A stretch of 25,688 bases of DNA from Candidatus Nitrosopumilus sp. (GCA_029864805.1 JAOTSS010000024.1:1-25688); one strand, 5' to 3'; positions 8,302 through 16,178 are shown, numbered from the stretch's first letter. Translations and numbers: made by a program. The notes: generated by a model from the letters alone, not told the origin.

Positions 8302-8308
8302 ATAAAAT
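8302..8308 (-). promoter_or_regulatory. TATA box of the nurA-herA-mre11-rad50 operon
   Basis: On the minus strand the sequence reads GGATTTTATT, centred at about 8305, 25 nt before the GTG at 8280. This is the spacing expected for leaderless transcription starting at the start codon. No other internal promoter is needed because all downstream junctions overlap. Confidence 0.5.
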
Positions 8309-8356
8309 CCTTAGGTTATGTTAAACTTTGACAAAACTGATCCATTAAAAGCATCT

Positions 8357-9331
8357 TTATCCTATTTTTCCTTTTAAGATAATTTTTTCATCTGTTCCAG
8401 ATGGTGTACTTCGGTCTATGTATCTAATTTCATACTTGTCTCCAATATGAATTACTTTTCCATCCAGTTCTCTTGGAATCTTTATCTTTACTTCAAACGT
8501 ATTAGTATTTGGACCTGTTTCAATTAATGAACTTGAATTTGCATCAAATCCTGGATTTGCAAGTGTTGTTCTAATTCCACCCTCTCCCCTGAATTCAAAC
8601 GAACTGAGTGGAATCCTATCTTCCTCTTTTGAGTCTCTATTTGCATCAGGCTCAAAAATTCTTAATGTGAATTCATGACCTATTCGAGAACCTCCTCCAG
8701 AAGTTTCAACTTTGGCAAATGTGGATGTTAGTGGGACTGATTTCACTAAAATTCTTTTTTCTCCCGCATTATCTGATTCATCTAAATACTTTATCAGAAC
8801 TATGTCCTCTTGGCTTAATGGCTTTCCATTGATTGCTTCTGGCAATTCTAATCTAAGATAAAATTCACCTGTGTTAGGTCCTGTCTCGATCATTTTTTCA
8901 GGACCATTAATTTTAATTCCGTTAACTGTAAATTCAAACAATCCTTGTGTTGATATAACTTCAACACCATTATGTGCCACGTTCAAGTCCTGATCATTAA
9001 TATAGAAATTTATGATTGATCTACTGGATGCAGGAACTGTACCAATTTCTTTTTCTGAGGCAGAAACTGATTTGAGTTCTTTTTCCAAATCTGTAAATTT
9101 TATTGGAATAGTTAACATTCCCATTTTTTGCATCTTTTCTGCAGTTTCTGATCTTACACATGCTGCAAATCCATTTGTTCTGATAACTAATTCTAATCCA
9201 ACCTTGCAAATTACATCTTGAGCTCTGATTCCATGTTCCATTTGCTTCTTAGGTGATTCCAACTCTCCGAAAGATGGTTGAATCACTAATAGAAAAATAC
9301 TGCAAATAATTGAAATTTGAAAAAAATTCAA
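8357..9331 (-). CDS. Secreted protein with two Ig-like repeats, function unknown
   Basis: The 324-residue protein has a clear signal peptide (residues 1-22, cut near FGE). A short N-terminal module with two cysteines follows (Cys42, Cys58, in the pattern CKxGLELVI...AC). Two similar beta-rich repeats follow (about 103-197 and 217-322). Each contains IETGPNT followed by F and a pattern of alternating hydrophobics, then an IRYID or IKYLD strand. Repeats of this kind occur in extracellular and S-layer-associated proteins of ammonia-oxidising archaea. No transmembrane or PEFG anchor is seen, so it is probably released or bound to another surface protein. A TATA box 24 nt upstream supports ATG 9331. 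It may function with the divergent PEFG protein; that is inference. Confidence 0.75.
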   Translation of the reverse strand: MNFFQISIICSIFLLVIQPSFGELESPKKQMEHGIRAQDVICKVGLELVIRTNGFAACVRSETAEKMQKMGMLTIPIKFTDLEKELKSVSASEKEIGTVPASSRSIINFYINDQDLNVAHNGVEVISTQGLFEFTVNGIKINGPEKMIETGPNTGEFYLRLELPEAINGKPLSQEDIVLIKYLDESDNAGEKRILVKSVPLTSTFAKVETSGGGSRIGHEFTLRIFEPDANRDSKEEDRIPLSSFEFRGEGGIRTTLANPGFDANSSSLIETGPNTNTFEVKIKIPRELDGKVIHIGDKYEIRYIDRSTPSGTDEKIILKGKIG

Positions 9332-9349
9332 TAGCAGTTTTTGAATTTC

Positions 9350-9360
9350 TTTATATAAAT
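9350..9360 (-). promoter_or_regulatory. TATA box of the secreted repeat protein gene
   Basis: ATTTATATAAA on the minus strand is centred at 9355, 24 nt before the ATG at 9331. It is one of the best TATA boxes in the window and indicates a leaderless mRNA. Confidence 0.65.
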
Positions 9361-9420
9361 AATTTGATGATAAATTATACTTAATTTCAGATTAGAAAAT
9401 CAAAATTGAGAATTTGCTAT

Positions 9421-9430
9421 TTTTTTAAAT
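9421..9430 (+). promoter_or_regulatory. TATA box of the PEFG surface protein gene
   Basis: TTTTTTAAAT lies about 28 nt before ATG 9455. It shares a 123-bp divergent intergenic region with the promoter of the secreted repeat protein, so the two may be co-regulated. Confidence 0.4.
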
Positions 9431-9454
9431 GTGTTGGAATGAAACTATGGCCAA

Positions 9455-10036
9455 ATGATTCGTTTTCTTATTGGGTTTGCTTTACTTTTGATAATACCTG
9501 CATCAAGCTGTGCTTTTGCTGAACACATATTCAATTCTGATGCATACGCTCAGTATCTTGATATTTCACAATTAGAATCTGAAAAAGTAACTTTTGAGTT
9601 TGATGGTAATTCTTATGATATTTACTATGGATATCGAGGAAGTCTGGATTCTATGGGTTCTGATGAACTTTACCCAATACTATCTTCGATGAGCATCAAC
9701 AAAGAAAGAAAATCCATTGAAATTATTATGGAAGACGTTCCTAAAAAAACTGATTTTTGGGTAAGAACTCCAGAAGATGTTCTATACGCCGAAGGTGAAA
9801 AATTCAAGGTATTGGTTAATGGCGTAGAAACAGGATATGATTTAATGAAATTTCCTAATGACTATGTCGTTGGTTTTGTTATTTCAGAAGACACTGAAAA
9901 TATTGAAATCATTGGAACTAGAGTAATTCCTGAGTTTGGAGTCATCACAATTCTAATTCTAGGACTTTCTATAATTGGAATAATTTGTCTTACACGAATA
10001 AATTCATTTGTAAAGGGTTGGACTAGAATTAATTAA
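9455..10036 (+). CDS. PEFG-CTERM surface protein
   Basis: The 193-residue exported protein has a signal peptide (residues 1-22), a beta-rich body with no recognised domain, and a C-terminal tripartite sorting signal. That signal consists of PEFG (159-162), a hydrophobic helix (163-180) and a basic tail (RINSFVKGW). PEFG-CTERM tails are the thaumarchaeal form of PEP-CTERM/archaeosortase signals, so the protein is probably processed by an archaeosortase and attached to the cell surface. Its ligand or role cannot be read from the sequence. nadX begins 24 nt after its stop, close enough for partial read-through. Confidence 0.8.
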   Translation: MIRFLIGFALLLIIPASSCAFAEHIFNSDAYAQYLDISQLESEKVTFEFDGNSYDIYYGYRGSLDSMGSDELYPILSSMSINKERKSIEIIMEDVPKKTDFWVRTPEDVLYAEGEKFKVLVNGVETGYDLMKFPNDYVVGFVISEDTENIEIIGTRVIPEFGVITILILGLSIIGIICLTRINSFVKGWTRIN

Positions 10037-10059
10037 GTGATTCTTTCTAGTATTATTAC

Positions 10060-10878
10060 TTGAAACGAATAGGTTTGTTGGGCTGTGGTGCTATTGGTAC
10101 CCAGATTGCCCATGCAATCGACTCAGGCAAAATTCCTGGAGTTCTGACTCATATTTATGACAACTCTAAAGATGCTGCAATTGAACTTGTTTCAAAATTA
10201 AATAACAAACCCATAATTGTTGAAAATTCTCATCTTTTATCTTCAAACCCTATTGATATTATTGTAGAATCTGCATCTCAAGATGCTGTTAAAGATGTAG
10301 GACTAAGTGTATTGCAGAATAAACGTGATTTGATGATCATGAGTGTTGGTGCATTATTGGATGAATCTATCTATGATATTTTGACAGATGCATGCAATCA
10401 TTTTAAAAAAACTATCTATCTTCCTTCTGGTGCAATTGCTGGTTTGGATGGACTAAAATCAGTCAAAGATGAATTAGAATCTGTATGTATCACAACAACA
10501 AAAAACCCTCGTTCCTTAAAGGGTGCAAAGTTTTTTGAAACTTCTCAAATTGATTTGGACACAATAATTTCCCCTATGACAATATTTGAAGGAACTGCAA
10601 AAGAAGCAGTCACTTTGTTTCCTGCAAATATCAATGTTGCAGCGCTTCTTTCCTTATCTGGAATAGGAAGTGAAAGAACAAATGTAAAAATTATCGCTGA
10701 TCCTGATACTGACAAAAATACTCACCATATTGAGGCTATTGGGAAATTTGGAAAGATGACATTTACAATTGAAAATTTTCCAGATTCTAATAATCCAAAA
10801 ACAAGCAGGTTGGCAATATTATCTGCAATTGAAACTTTGAGAAAATATTGTTCTGATGATATTCGGATAGGTACCTGA
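10060..10878 (+). CDS. nadX: L-aspartate dehydrogenase, NAD biosynthesis
   Basis: The protein oxidises L-aspartate to iminoaspartate for quinolinate synthesis, replacing the flavin-dependent NadB. It has 272 residues, with a Rossmann dinucleotide-binding start (GLLGCGAIG, residues 5-13), the segment IIVESASQDAV typical of the family, and a GAIAGLDGLK segment in the catalytic domain. The start is TTG 10060, placing the GxGxxG motif directly at the N-terminus; no ATG lies nearby. It is followed by nadA and lies opposite nadC, which makes NadX the natural assignment over other homoserine-dehydrogenase-like oxidoreductases. Confidence 0.92.
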   Translation: MKRIGLLGCGAIGTQIAHAIDSGKIPGVLTHIYDNSKDAAIELVSKLNNKPIIVENSHLLSSNPIDIIVESASQDAVKDVGLSVLQNKRDLMIMSVGALLDESIYDILTDACNHFKKTIYLPSGAIAGLDGLKSVKDELESVCITTTKNPRSLKGAKFFETSQIDLDTIISPMTIFEGTAKEAVTLFPANINVAALLSLSGIGSERTNVKIIADPDTDKNTHHIEAIGKFGKMTFTIENFPDSNNPKTSRLAILSAIETLRKYCSDDIRIGT

Positions 10879-10879
10879 T

Positions 10880-10896
10880 ATGGCAATAATTGCCAT
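10880..10896. promoter_or_regulatory. 17-bp perfect palindrome between nadX and nadA
   Basis: ATGGCAAT-A-ATTGCCAT is a perfect 8+1+8 palindrome beginning 1 nt after the nadX stop and about 42 nt before the probable nadA TATA region (TTTAAA, 10938-10943). With a single central base it suits a dimeric DNA-binding regulator better than an RNA hairpin. As RNA it could only form a 5-bp stem (ATGGC/GCCAT) with a T5 run 11 nt further on. A NAD-responsive operator is inference. Confidence 0.45.
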
Positions 10897-10971
10897 GTTG
10901 TCTGTATTTTTAGAGAATTCTGGACTACTTCCCATTCTTTAAATCCTCACTAGTTCAAAATTCTATGGTCT

Positions 10972-11928
10972 ATGTTAGTTCAACAGTCATCCAAACTTAA
11001 AGAAGAAATTCTAAAACTCAAAAAGGAAAAGGACGTAGTGATTTTAGCACATAACTATCAAATTCCTGATGTACAGGATATTGCTGATTTTACGGGAGAT
11101 TCTTTAGGTCTTTCAAAACAAGCTTCCACCGTAGACCAAAAGACAATTTTGTTTTGTGGTGTAAATTTCATGGCTGAAACTGCTGCAATTATTAGTCCTA
11201 ATAAAAAAGTCCTACTTCCTGATTTGGAAGCTGGATGCTCATTATCTGATTCAATCACTGTCGAAGAATTGCGTAATTGGAAAAAACAACATCCTAATGC
11301 AATTGCAGTAGGCTATGTTAATACTACTGCAGAAATTAAAGCGGAACTTGATTATTGCTGTACTTCATCTAATGCCGTTAATGTCGTAAAGGCAATACCT
11401 GAAGAAAAAGAAATACTGTTTTTGCCTGATATGTTTCTTGGTTCTTATGTGGCAAAAATGACTGGGAGAAAAAATATGCATATCTGGGCAGGGGAATGTC
11501 ATGTTCATGCTGGAATTAGGCCTGAAGATGTGACTGAAAAATTAAATTCTTTGAAAGATGCAGAGTTTGTAATTCATCCAGAATGTAGTTGTACAACTCC
11601 TATGATGTATGATGTGGCAGATGGAAAATATGATGACAAAAAAGTTTCAATTCTTTCTACAGAGGGAATGCTAAATCATGTTAATCAATCAAAATCAAAA
11701 AACTTTGTTGTTGCAACCGAGACTGGAATCTTGTATAAAATGAGGCAGAAAAATCCTGGAAAAATATTCATTCCTGCATCAGAGAAAGCTGAATGTCAAT
11801 ATATGAAAATGATTACCCTTGAAAAAGTCTATGATGCATTAGTAAATGAAAAAAATGTCGTCACTGTTCCAAAAGAGATTGCTGATAAGGCTCGCTTAGC
11901 AATTAATAGAATGCTTGAAATTAGCTAG
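10972..11928 (+). CDS. nadA: Quinolinate synthase
   Basis: NadA condenses iminoaspartate with dihydroxyacetone phosphate to quinolinate using a [4Fe-4S] cluster. The 318-residue protein shows the three cluster cysteines in their usual contexts: AGCSLSD (Cys89), GECHVHAGI (Cys176) and AECQYMKM (Cys275). It also has substrate-site motifs AHNYQ and HPECSC. ATG 10972 is preceded by a TTTAAA box (10938-10943). It sits between nadX and a TPR gene, with nadC convergent nearby, so the full aspartate-to-NaMN route is clustered. Confidence 0.96.
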   Translation: MLVQQSSKLKEEILKLKKEKDVVILAHNYQIPDVQDIADFTGDSLGLSKQASTVDQKTILFCGVNFMAETAAIISPNKKVLLPDLEAGCSLSDSITVEELRNWKKQHPNAIAVGYVNTTAEIKAELDYCCTSSNAVNVVKAIPEEKEILFLPDMFLGSYVAKMTGRKNMHIWAGECHVHAGIRPEDVTEKLNSLKDAEFVIHPECSCTTPMMYDVADGKYDDKKVSILSTEGMLNHVNQSKSKNFVVATETGILYKMRQKNPGKIFIPASEKAECQYMKMITLEKVYDALVNEKNVVTVPKEIADKARLAINRMLEIS

Positions 11929-11933
11929 ACTGT

Positions 11934-12335
11934 GTGACTGTTTTGGTTGGATTATTTAGTAAAACTCCAAAAGATCCTCAAAAGAAAAAAAATATTGAAA
12001 AACTCAAAGAGATAAAAAAACTAGTTAAAGAAAAAAAATATGATTCTGCCTTAAAATCCGGTAAATCTTTTTTGTACAAAGTTCCGCATCATCATGATGT
12101 TTTGTTTACTATGGGTGGAATTTACCATTTGCAAAAGAAATACAAAACTGCAATATCATATTTTGATAAAGCACTAGAAATCGCTTCTTATGATGTTGAG
12201 GTCTTACTGCTTAAAGCATACTCTCATCAAAAAATAGGTGAAAACAAAAGGGCAATTCAGTGTTGTGAAAAAATTCAAGAAATCGATCCAAAAAATAAAG
12301 CGGTTCTTATATTGTTAGAAGAATTGAATTCTTAA
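11934..12335 (+). CDS. Small TPR-repeat protein
   Basis: The 133-residue protein has a lysine-rich N-terminus (residues 10-40), then about two to three tetratricopeptide repeats (about 45-130), with YHLQKKYKTAISYFDKALEIA and AYSHQKIGENKRAIQCCEK-type helices. It is probably a protein-interaction adaptor with an unknown partner. The GTG start at 11934 lies 5 nt after the nadA stop, so it is in the nadA transcript. Its stop interlocks with the convergent nadC stop (TTAA). A link to NAD synthesis is suggested only by position. Confidence 0.8.
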   Translation: MTVLVGLFSKTPKDPQKKKNIEKLKEIKKLVKEKKYDSALKSGKSFLYKVPHHHDVLFTMGGIYHLQKKYKTAISYFDKALEIASYDVEVLLLKAYSHQKIGENKRAIQCCEKIQEIDPKNKAVLILLEELNS

Positions 12336-13150
12336 ATTTCTAAACTCATGTCAATTCCTTTGACAGAATTTGTGATACTTCCAACTGATATGATGTCTAC
12401 TCCGGTCTTCCCATACCTCATTATGTTCTTAGAATTAATTCCACCTGATGCCTCAAGCATTACTTTATTTCGCAATTTTTGATTTTTGAGTACTTGTATT
12501 GTTTTTTTGATTTGTGCAGGTGAGAAATTATCTAGCATGATTATCGTTGCACCTTCTTTTGCTGCATGAACTGCATCTAATGTATTTTCAACTTCTACTT
12601 CAAATTTTTTGTGTTTTCTCTTTGCTTTTTTAATTAATGATGATAACGATCCCTCAATTGCAATATGGTTGTCTTTGATCATCACCATTTCATCTAGCCT
12701 TAGTCTGTGTTTTTTACCTCCGCCAATAGATACTGCTTCTTTATCAAAATATCTGAGTCCTGGGGCAGTTTTTCTAGTTGCATACAATTTTGTTTTTGTT
12801 GGAATTTTTTTTACAAGTTTGTTTGTTTGAGTTGCAATTCCACTCATTCTTGTAAGGATGTTTAATGCAGTCCTCTCACATGTTAGAATTTTTCCTGCGT
12901 CTCCACTAATTTTCATTATGGTTTGATTAGGTTTTATTCTAGAGCCGTCTTTTTTAACAATTTTTGCATTACATCCTTTTAATTTGAAAATATTTTTTGC
13001 GTAAACTGCTCCTGCAACAATTGCATTTTCTCTTGAAATTATTTTAGCTGATATCTTTTTCTTTGGTAAAAGAGCACTAGTAATATCTCCAGATCCTATA
13101 TCTTCTGCGAGAAATTGCAATAATTGTTTTTTAGAATTAAATGACAACAT
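12332..13150 (-). CDS. nadC: Nicotinate-nucleotide pyrophosphorylase (quinolinate phosphoribosyltransferase)
   Basis: NadC converts quinolinate and PRPP to nicotinate mononucleotide, CO2 and pyrophosphate. The 272-residue protein shows TRKTAPGLR, HRLRLDEMVMIKDNH, EVEVENTLDA, IIMLDNFSP and LEASGGI, the phosphate- and quinolinate-binding motifs of the family. The length is typical. ATG 13150 is supported by a TATA box 26 nt upstream. It completes the NadX-NadA-NadC route encoded in this cluster. Confidence 0.96.
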   Translation of the reverse strand: MLSFNSKKQLLQFLAEDIGSGDITSALLPKKKISAKIISRENAIVAGAVYAKNIFKLKGCNAKIVKKDGSRIKPNQTIMKISGDAGKILTCERTALNILTRMSGIATQTNKLVKKIPTKTKLYATRKTAPGLRYFDKEAVSIGGGKKHRLRLDEMVMIKDNHIAIEGSLSSLIKKAKRKHKKFEVEVENTLDAVHAAKEGATIIMLDNFSPAQIKKTIQVLKNQKLRNKVMLEASGGINSKNIMRYGKTGVDIISVGSITNSVKGIDMSLEI

Positions 13151-13172
13151 TATTGTTAAAATATTACTGTAA

Positions 13173-13179
13173 TTTTAAA
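13173..13179 (-). promoter_or_regulatory. TATA box of nadC
   Basis: CTTTAAAATT on the minus strand is centred at 13176, 26 nt before ATG 13150. It lies in the 43-bp gap after spt4, so nadC has its own leaderless promoter rather than depending on rpo7-spt4. Confidence 0.55.
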
Positions 13180-13193
13180 GATTTAGAAATATC

Positions 13194-13382
13194 CTATGTT
13201 ACTTTAATTGCATACTTGCCTTTTTGAGTAATGCCTAGAGTTTTTGAAATCTCTGAATTTGTTGGATCAACTACCAATACAATCCCACTCCAATCCGGTG
13301 TTAAATCAGATGACTTGCAACCAGGACAAACTTTACCTGTTGTAACAAATTTGCATTTCCTGCATGCCATCTCTCGTGCCAT
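13194..13382 (-). CDS. spt4: Transcription elongation factor Spt4
   Basis: The 62-residue zinc-ribbon protein has two CxxC pairs (Cys7, Cys10, Cys19, Cys22), followed by the conserved SSDLTPDWSGIVLVVDP and a C-terminal GKYAIKV strand. This is the archaeal Spt4 (RpoE'') pattern. It pairs with Spt5 as a processivity factor on RNA polymerase. It begins 1 nt after the rpo7 stop, the usual archaeal arrangement. Confidence 0.95.
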   Translation of the reverse strand: MAREMACRKCKFVTTGKVCPGCKSSDLTPDWSGIVLVVDPTNSEISKTLGITQKGKYAIKVT

Positions 13383-13383
13383 C

Positions 13384-13980
13384 TTAACTTGCCTCTACTT
13401 CAGCTTCTTTCGCAGGTTTATCTGAATCCCCTGTGGATTTTTTAATTTCTTCTACAATCCAGTCATCTGCTCCAAGAAATGGTTGTCTACATGTGATTCC
13501 AATCTTGCCCATTGCAGCAGCTTTTCCCAGTGATACAGCAGTAATTCTTGCACGAAGTGTAGAACCAACTTTTAATGTTCTTCCACTCTGATTAGCTAAA
13601 ATCATTCCAGACTTTACATCACTTTTAAGATAATCATCCATCACTTGTGATAAGTGAAGTAATGCATCGGTCTGGCCAATTCTGACAAATGCTCCGAAGT
13701 CTGTAATATCTACAATTTCTCCTTGAACGATCTCTTGTAATTTTGGATAAAATGTTAATGCTTCAAACTGAACTCTATGGAATGTGCCTCCGTCTCCGGC
13801 AATCATTTTTCCCATTTCATCAACTTTAGCATCTAAAATCATAATGATGTATCCCAAGTCTGCATTAATCATGCTCTCGTATTTTTCTTTGAGGATGTTC
13901 ACAGCTGCCTTTTTGAGAGTAGTTCCAAACAGGCTAGGAGGAATCCTAACAACATCAACTAGGGTGGATATAGAAAACAA
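13384..13980 (-). CDS. rpo7: RNA polymerase subunit Rpo7 (E')
   Basis: The 198-residue stalk subunit has an N-terminal RNP-like domain (residues 1-80; VRIPPSLFG, DLGYIIMILD, GDGGTFHRVQFEALTFYP) and an S1/OB domain (81-165; VDITDFGAFVRIGQTDALLHLSQ). The acidic tail is lysine- and glutamate-rich. The TTG start at 13980 is supported by a TATA box centred 26-27 nt upstream and by alignment of VRIPP near residue 12, as in other archaeal Rpo7. Paired with Rpo4 it binds emerging RNA. Co-transcribed with spt4. Confidence 0.95.
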   Translation of the reverse strand: MFSISTLVDVVRIPPSLFGTTLKKAAVNILKEKYESMINADLGYIIMILDAKVDEMGKMIAGDGGTFHRVQFEALTFYPKLQEIVQGEIVDITDFGAFVRIGQTDALLHLSQVMDDYLKSDVKSGMILANQSGRTLKVGSTLRARITAVSLGKAAAMGKIGITCRQPFLGADDWIVEEIKKSTGDSDKPAKEAEVEAS

Positions 13981-14002
13981 TTATGTATTTTTCTTGAATT
14001 TC

Positions 14003-14010
14003 AATTTATG
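14003..14010 (-). promoter_or_regulatory. TATA box of rpo7-spt4
   Basis: CATAAATT on the minus strand is centred at 14006, about 26 nt before the TTG at 13980, so it indicates a leaderless mRNA that begins with UUG. Confidence 0.5.
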
Positions 14011-14191
14011 AATCTTTGGGTGATTTATTCATAGTTTTCCAAAAATTTTGTTAATTTTTCAAAAAATGACATTTTTTTGATGGCAGACTTTTAGAAAATT
14101 AAAAATTAGATATAATTCCGCTTGATAATGAAATTAAATAGGCAACAAAATTGTATATGATCTAATAAGAATGATAATTTTCTAACCTATG

Positions 14192-14199
14192 TTTAAATA
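14192..14199 (+). promoter_or_regulatory. TATA box of the Mrp-type ATPase gene
   Basis: TTTAAATA is centred at 14195.5, 27 nt before ATG 14223 but only 18 nt before TTG 14214. This decides in favour of the ATG as start of a leaderless mRNA. The 210-bp divergent region shared with rpo7 shows nothing else that I can support. Confidence 0.6.
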
Positions 14200-14222
14200 A
14201 TGTAAACTGACTTTTGGACGCT

Positions 14223-15335
14223 ATGGTTGGAATAGATCAAGTTCTTGAAAAACTAAGTACTGTTATTGATCCTGATTTGAAAAAAGACATTGTATCTATG
14301 GGTATGATAAAAGACTTAGAATTAAATGATGGAAATCTGAAATTTACCTTGGAATTAACAACCCCTGCATGTCCTTTCAATGTCGAAATTGAGGATGATG
14401 TAAGAAAAGTAATTGGTGAGATACCTGATTTAAAAAATTTTGATTTAAAAGTAACTGCTAAAGTAATGGAGGGTCGTTCACTTGATGCAGATACTGGAAT
14501 GGCATCTGTCAAAAACATAATTGGCGTTGCAAGTGGAAAAGGTGGTGTTGGAAAATCAACCGTTTCATTAAACTTGGCATTGGCATTATCTGAATCAGGA
14601 GCTAAAGTTGGCTTGCTGGATGCTGACATCTACGGTCCTAGTATTCCGTTAATGTTGGGAATGAAAGATGGATTCATGGAAGTTGAAGATAACAAACTTC
14701 AACCTGCTGACTCTCATGGATTAAAAGTCGTCTCCTTTGGTTTCTTTGCAGATCAATCCAATCAAGCAGCAATTTACCGCGGTCCTATCATTTCTGGAAT
14801 TTTAAAACAGTTTTTGGTTGATACTAACTGGTCTGACTTGGACTATCTAATTGTGGATCTTCCCCCTGGAACTGGTGACATCCCACTAACCCTTGCTCAA
14901 ACAATTCCAATTACTGGAATCCTTGTTGTAACAACTCCACAAGATGTTGCAAGCAATGTTGCAGTTAAAGCTGTATCTATGTTTGAAAAACTAAATGTTC
15001 CAATTATTGGTGTTGTTGAAAACATGAGTCATTTTATTTGTCCAAACTGTGATGAAAAACATTATATCTTTGGTGATGGCGGCGCAAAAAAAATCAGTGA
15101 GCAATTTAACATGCCTTTCTTAGGTGAAATTCCCCTGAACTCTGGAATTATGGCAGGCTCTGATTTGGGAAAACCAATAATGATTACAAATCCTGATTCT
15201 CCAAGTGCAGATGCTTTTAGAAAGAGTGCAAAAAACATTGCAGCACAATGTAGTATTCTTGCAGCAAAACTCCAAGACGAAATGACATCTGAAAGTTCTA
15301 GTGAAGAATCTATGCCTGAGGCAAGTACTAGTTAG
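14223..15335 (+). CDS. Mrp/NBP35-family Fe-S cluster carrier ATPase with N-terminal MIP18 (DUF59) domain
   Basis: The 370-residue protein has an N-terminal DUF59/MIP18 domain (about 3-80, with the TTPACPF cysteine motif) and a deviant-Walker P-loop NTPase. Its GKGGVGKS loop lies at about 106-113, DADIYGPS follows, and DLPPGTGD is the switch motif. A CPNC pair near the C-terminal third is the bridging [4Fe-4S] site of the dimer. The family (ApbC/Mrp/Nbp35) carries and delivers Fe-S clusters, needed here for NadA among others. The serine- and glutamate-rich tail is lineage-specific. The dephospho-CoA kinase gene follows after 11 nt. Confidence 0.92.
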   Translation: MVGIDQVLEKLSTVIDPDLKKDIVSMGMIKDLELNDGNLKFTLELTTPACPFNVEIEDDVRKVIGEIPDLKNFDLKVTAKVMEGRSLDADTGMASVKNIIGVASGKGGVGKSTVSLNLALALSESGAKVGLLDADIYGPSIPLMLGMKDGFMEVEDNKLQPADSHGLKVVSFGFFADQSNQAAIYRGPIISGILKQFLVDTNWSDLDYLIVDLPPGTGDIPLTLAQTIPITGILVVTTPQDVASNVAVKAVSMFEKLNVPIIGVVENMSHFICPNCDEKHYIFGDGGAKKISEQFNMPFLGEIPLNSGIMAGSDLGKPIMITNPDSPSADAFRKSAKNIAAQCSILAAKLQDEMTSESSSEESMPEASTS

Positions 15336-15346
15336 TTACGATTAAT

Positions 15347-15841
15347 GTGAAATTACCTTATTCTTTAAGAAACCAATTGAAAATTCCTTTAGGATTACTT
15401 TTACCTGAAAATCAAACTGATAAAACAAATATCCAAAAATATCTTTCAAAAAATTCCTATATTATTACTGTTGGTGATAGAACAACTAAAAAGATGATTG
15501 AATTTGGTTTTATTCCCTCATTACAAATCATTGATGGTCAGGAAAAAAGAGAAAAAAAAGAACCACCGAAATTGGCAAATGCTATTGAATTGACTGTTCA
15601 AAACCCTGCTGCAGAAATAACTTCTCAAAGTATTGAAATGATTAAGAATGCCTTGATGATGCAGCCTCCTGTCCGACTTTTTGTCGATGGTGAAGAAGAT
15701 CTTTTAGTGCTTCCCGTTTGCATTCATGCTCCTGAAAATGCAATTGTTTTGTATGGTCAGCCAAATGAAGGACTTGTAATAGTGAAGATTACTCCCGAAA
15801 TTAGAAATAAAGTACAATCATTACTTGATTTGATGGAATAA
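15347..15841 (+). CDS. GTP-dependent dephospho-CoA kinase (DUF359 family)
   Basis: This is the last step of archaeal CoA synthesis, phosphorylating dephospho-CoA with GTP. The 164-residue protein has the DUF359 motifs in order: VGDRTT (42-47), IDGQEKR (62-68), QNPAAEIT (85-92), VDGEEDLLVLP (113-123) and YGQPNEGLV (136-144). These match the family characterised in Thermococcus and are unrelated to bacterial CoaE. The GTG start at 15347 is required because the ATG 2 nt earlier is out of frame and stops at once. Probably co-transcribed with the Mrp gene. Confidence 0.88.
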   Translation: MKLPYSLRNQLKIPLGLLLPENQTDKTNIQKYLSKNSYIITVGDRTTKKMIEFGFIPSLQIIDGQEKREKKEPPKLANAIELTVQNPAAEITSQSIEMIKNALMMQPPVRLFVDGEEDLLVLPVCIHAPENAIVLYGQPNEGLVIVKITPEIRNKVQSLLDLME

Positions 15842-15842
15842 T

Positions 15843-15904
15843 TGGGGTATGATGAGACGGTGGCTGTATGATTGATGATTACTCTACTAAACCTTCTGAC
15901 CCTA
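15843..15904 (+). ncRNA. Candidate C/D box guide RNA
   Basis: Box C ATGATGA (15849-15855) and box D CTGA (15896-15899) are framed by a terminal stem: TGGGG (15843-15847) pairs with CCCTA (15900-15904), including one G-U. One unpaired base precedes box C, exactly as in an L7Ae kink-turn. An internal C' box (TTGATGA, 15872-15878) and a degenerate D' (CTGT, 15864-15867) give two guide segments, 15856-15863 and 15879-15895. The size of 62 nt is right for archaeal sRNAs that direct 2'-O-methylation. It begins 2 nt after the kinase stop, so it may be processed from that mRNA. The D' box and target are uncertain. Confidence 0.6.
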
Positions 15905-16178
15905 TTAATTCATATTTTTAAAGAATGAAATATGTCAAACTTTTTACAACAATTAAAATTTCAAGATGAAACGTGTACTGATATTGATAGAGAACTCTTC
16001 GATGAAATTCAATTATGTTAACCTTGTTGGTTCTAATCTATTTGATGTTGATCTCACTGCGGAATTTATAGGCCCTATATGTATTGATTATGCCCAATCT
16101 ACGATACATAACTAACATCATAAACTTCTTTTTTCTAATACAAATGAAATTAATCTAACGTTAAATTCTATTTTCTTA
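15905..16178. other. Intergenic stretch with two overlapping mini-ORFs
   Basis: Apart from mini-ORFs of 29 codons (15932-16021) and 49 codons (15966-16115) in different frames, I see nothing recognisable. A TATA-like TTTTTAAAG (15914-15922) lies upstream of both. Confidence 0.4.
15966..16115 (+). CDS. Possible 49-residue hypothetical protein
   Basis: An ORF from ATG 15966 to TAA 16115 begins MKRVLILIENSS and continues with a mixed composition. No family, signal or motif is recognised. The TATA-like element at 15914-15922 would give a leader of about 20 nt, and no Shine-Dalgarno site is visible. The overlapping 29-codon ORF in another frame is equally open. It may be a remnant or chance. Confidence 0.2.
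   Translation: MKRVLILIENSSMKFNYVNLVGSNLFDVDLTAEFIGPICIDYAQSTIHN

Noticed and set aside
15870..15924. 17-codon ORF starting ATGATTGATGAT after the kinase gene
   Set aside because: It lies within the C/D box RNA candidate, and its first codons are the C' box region. No ribosome site or family.
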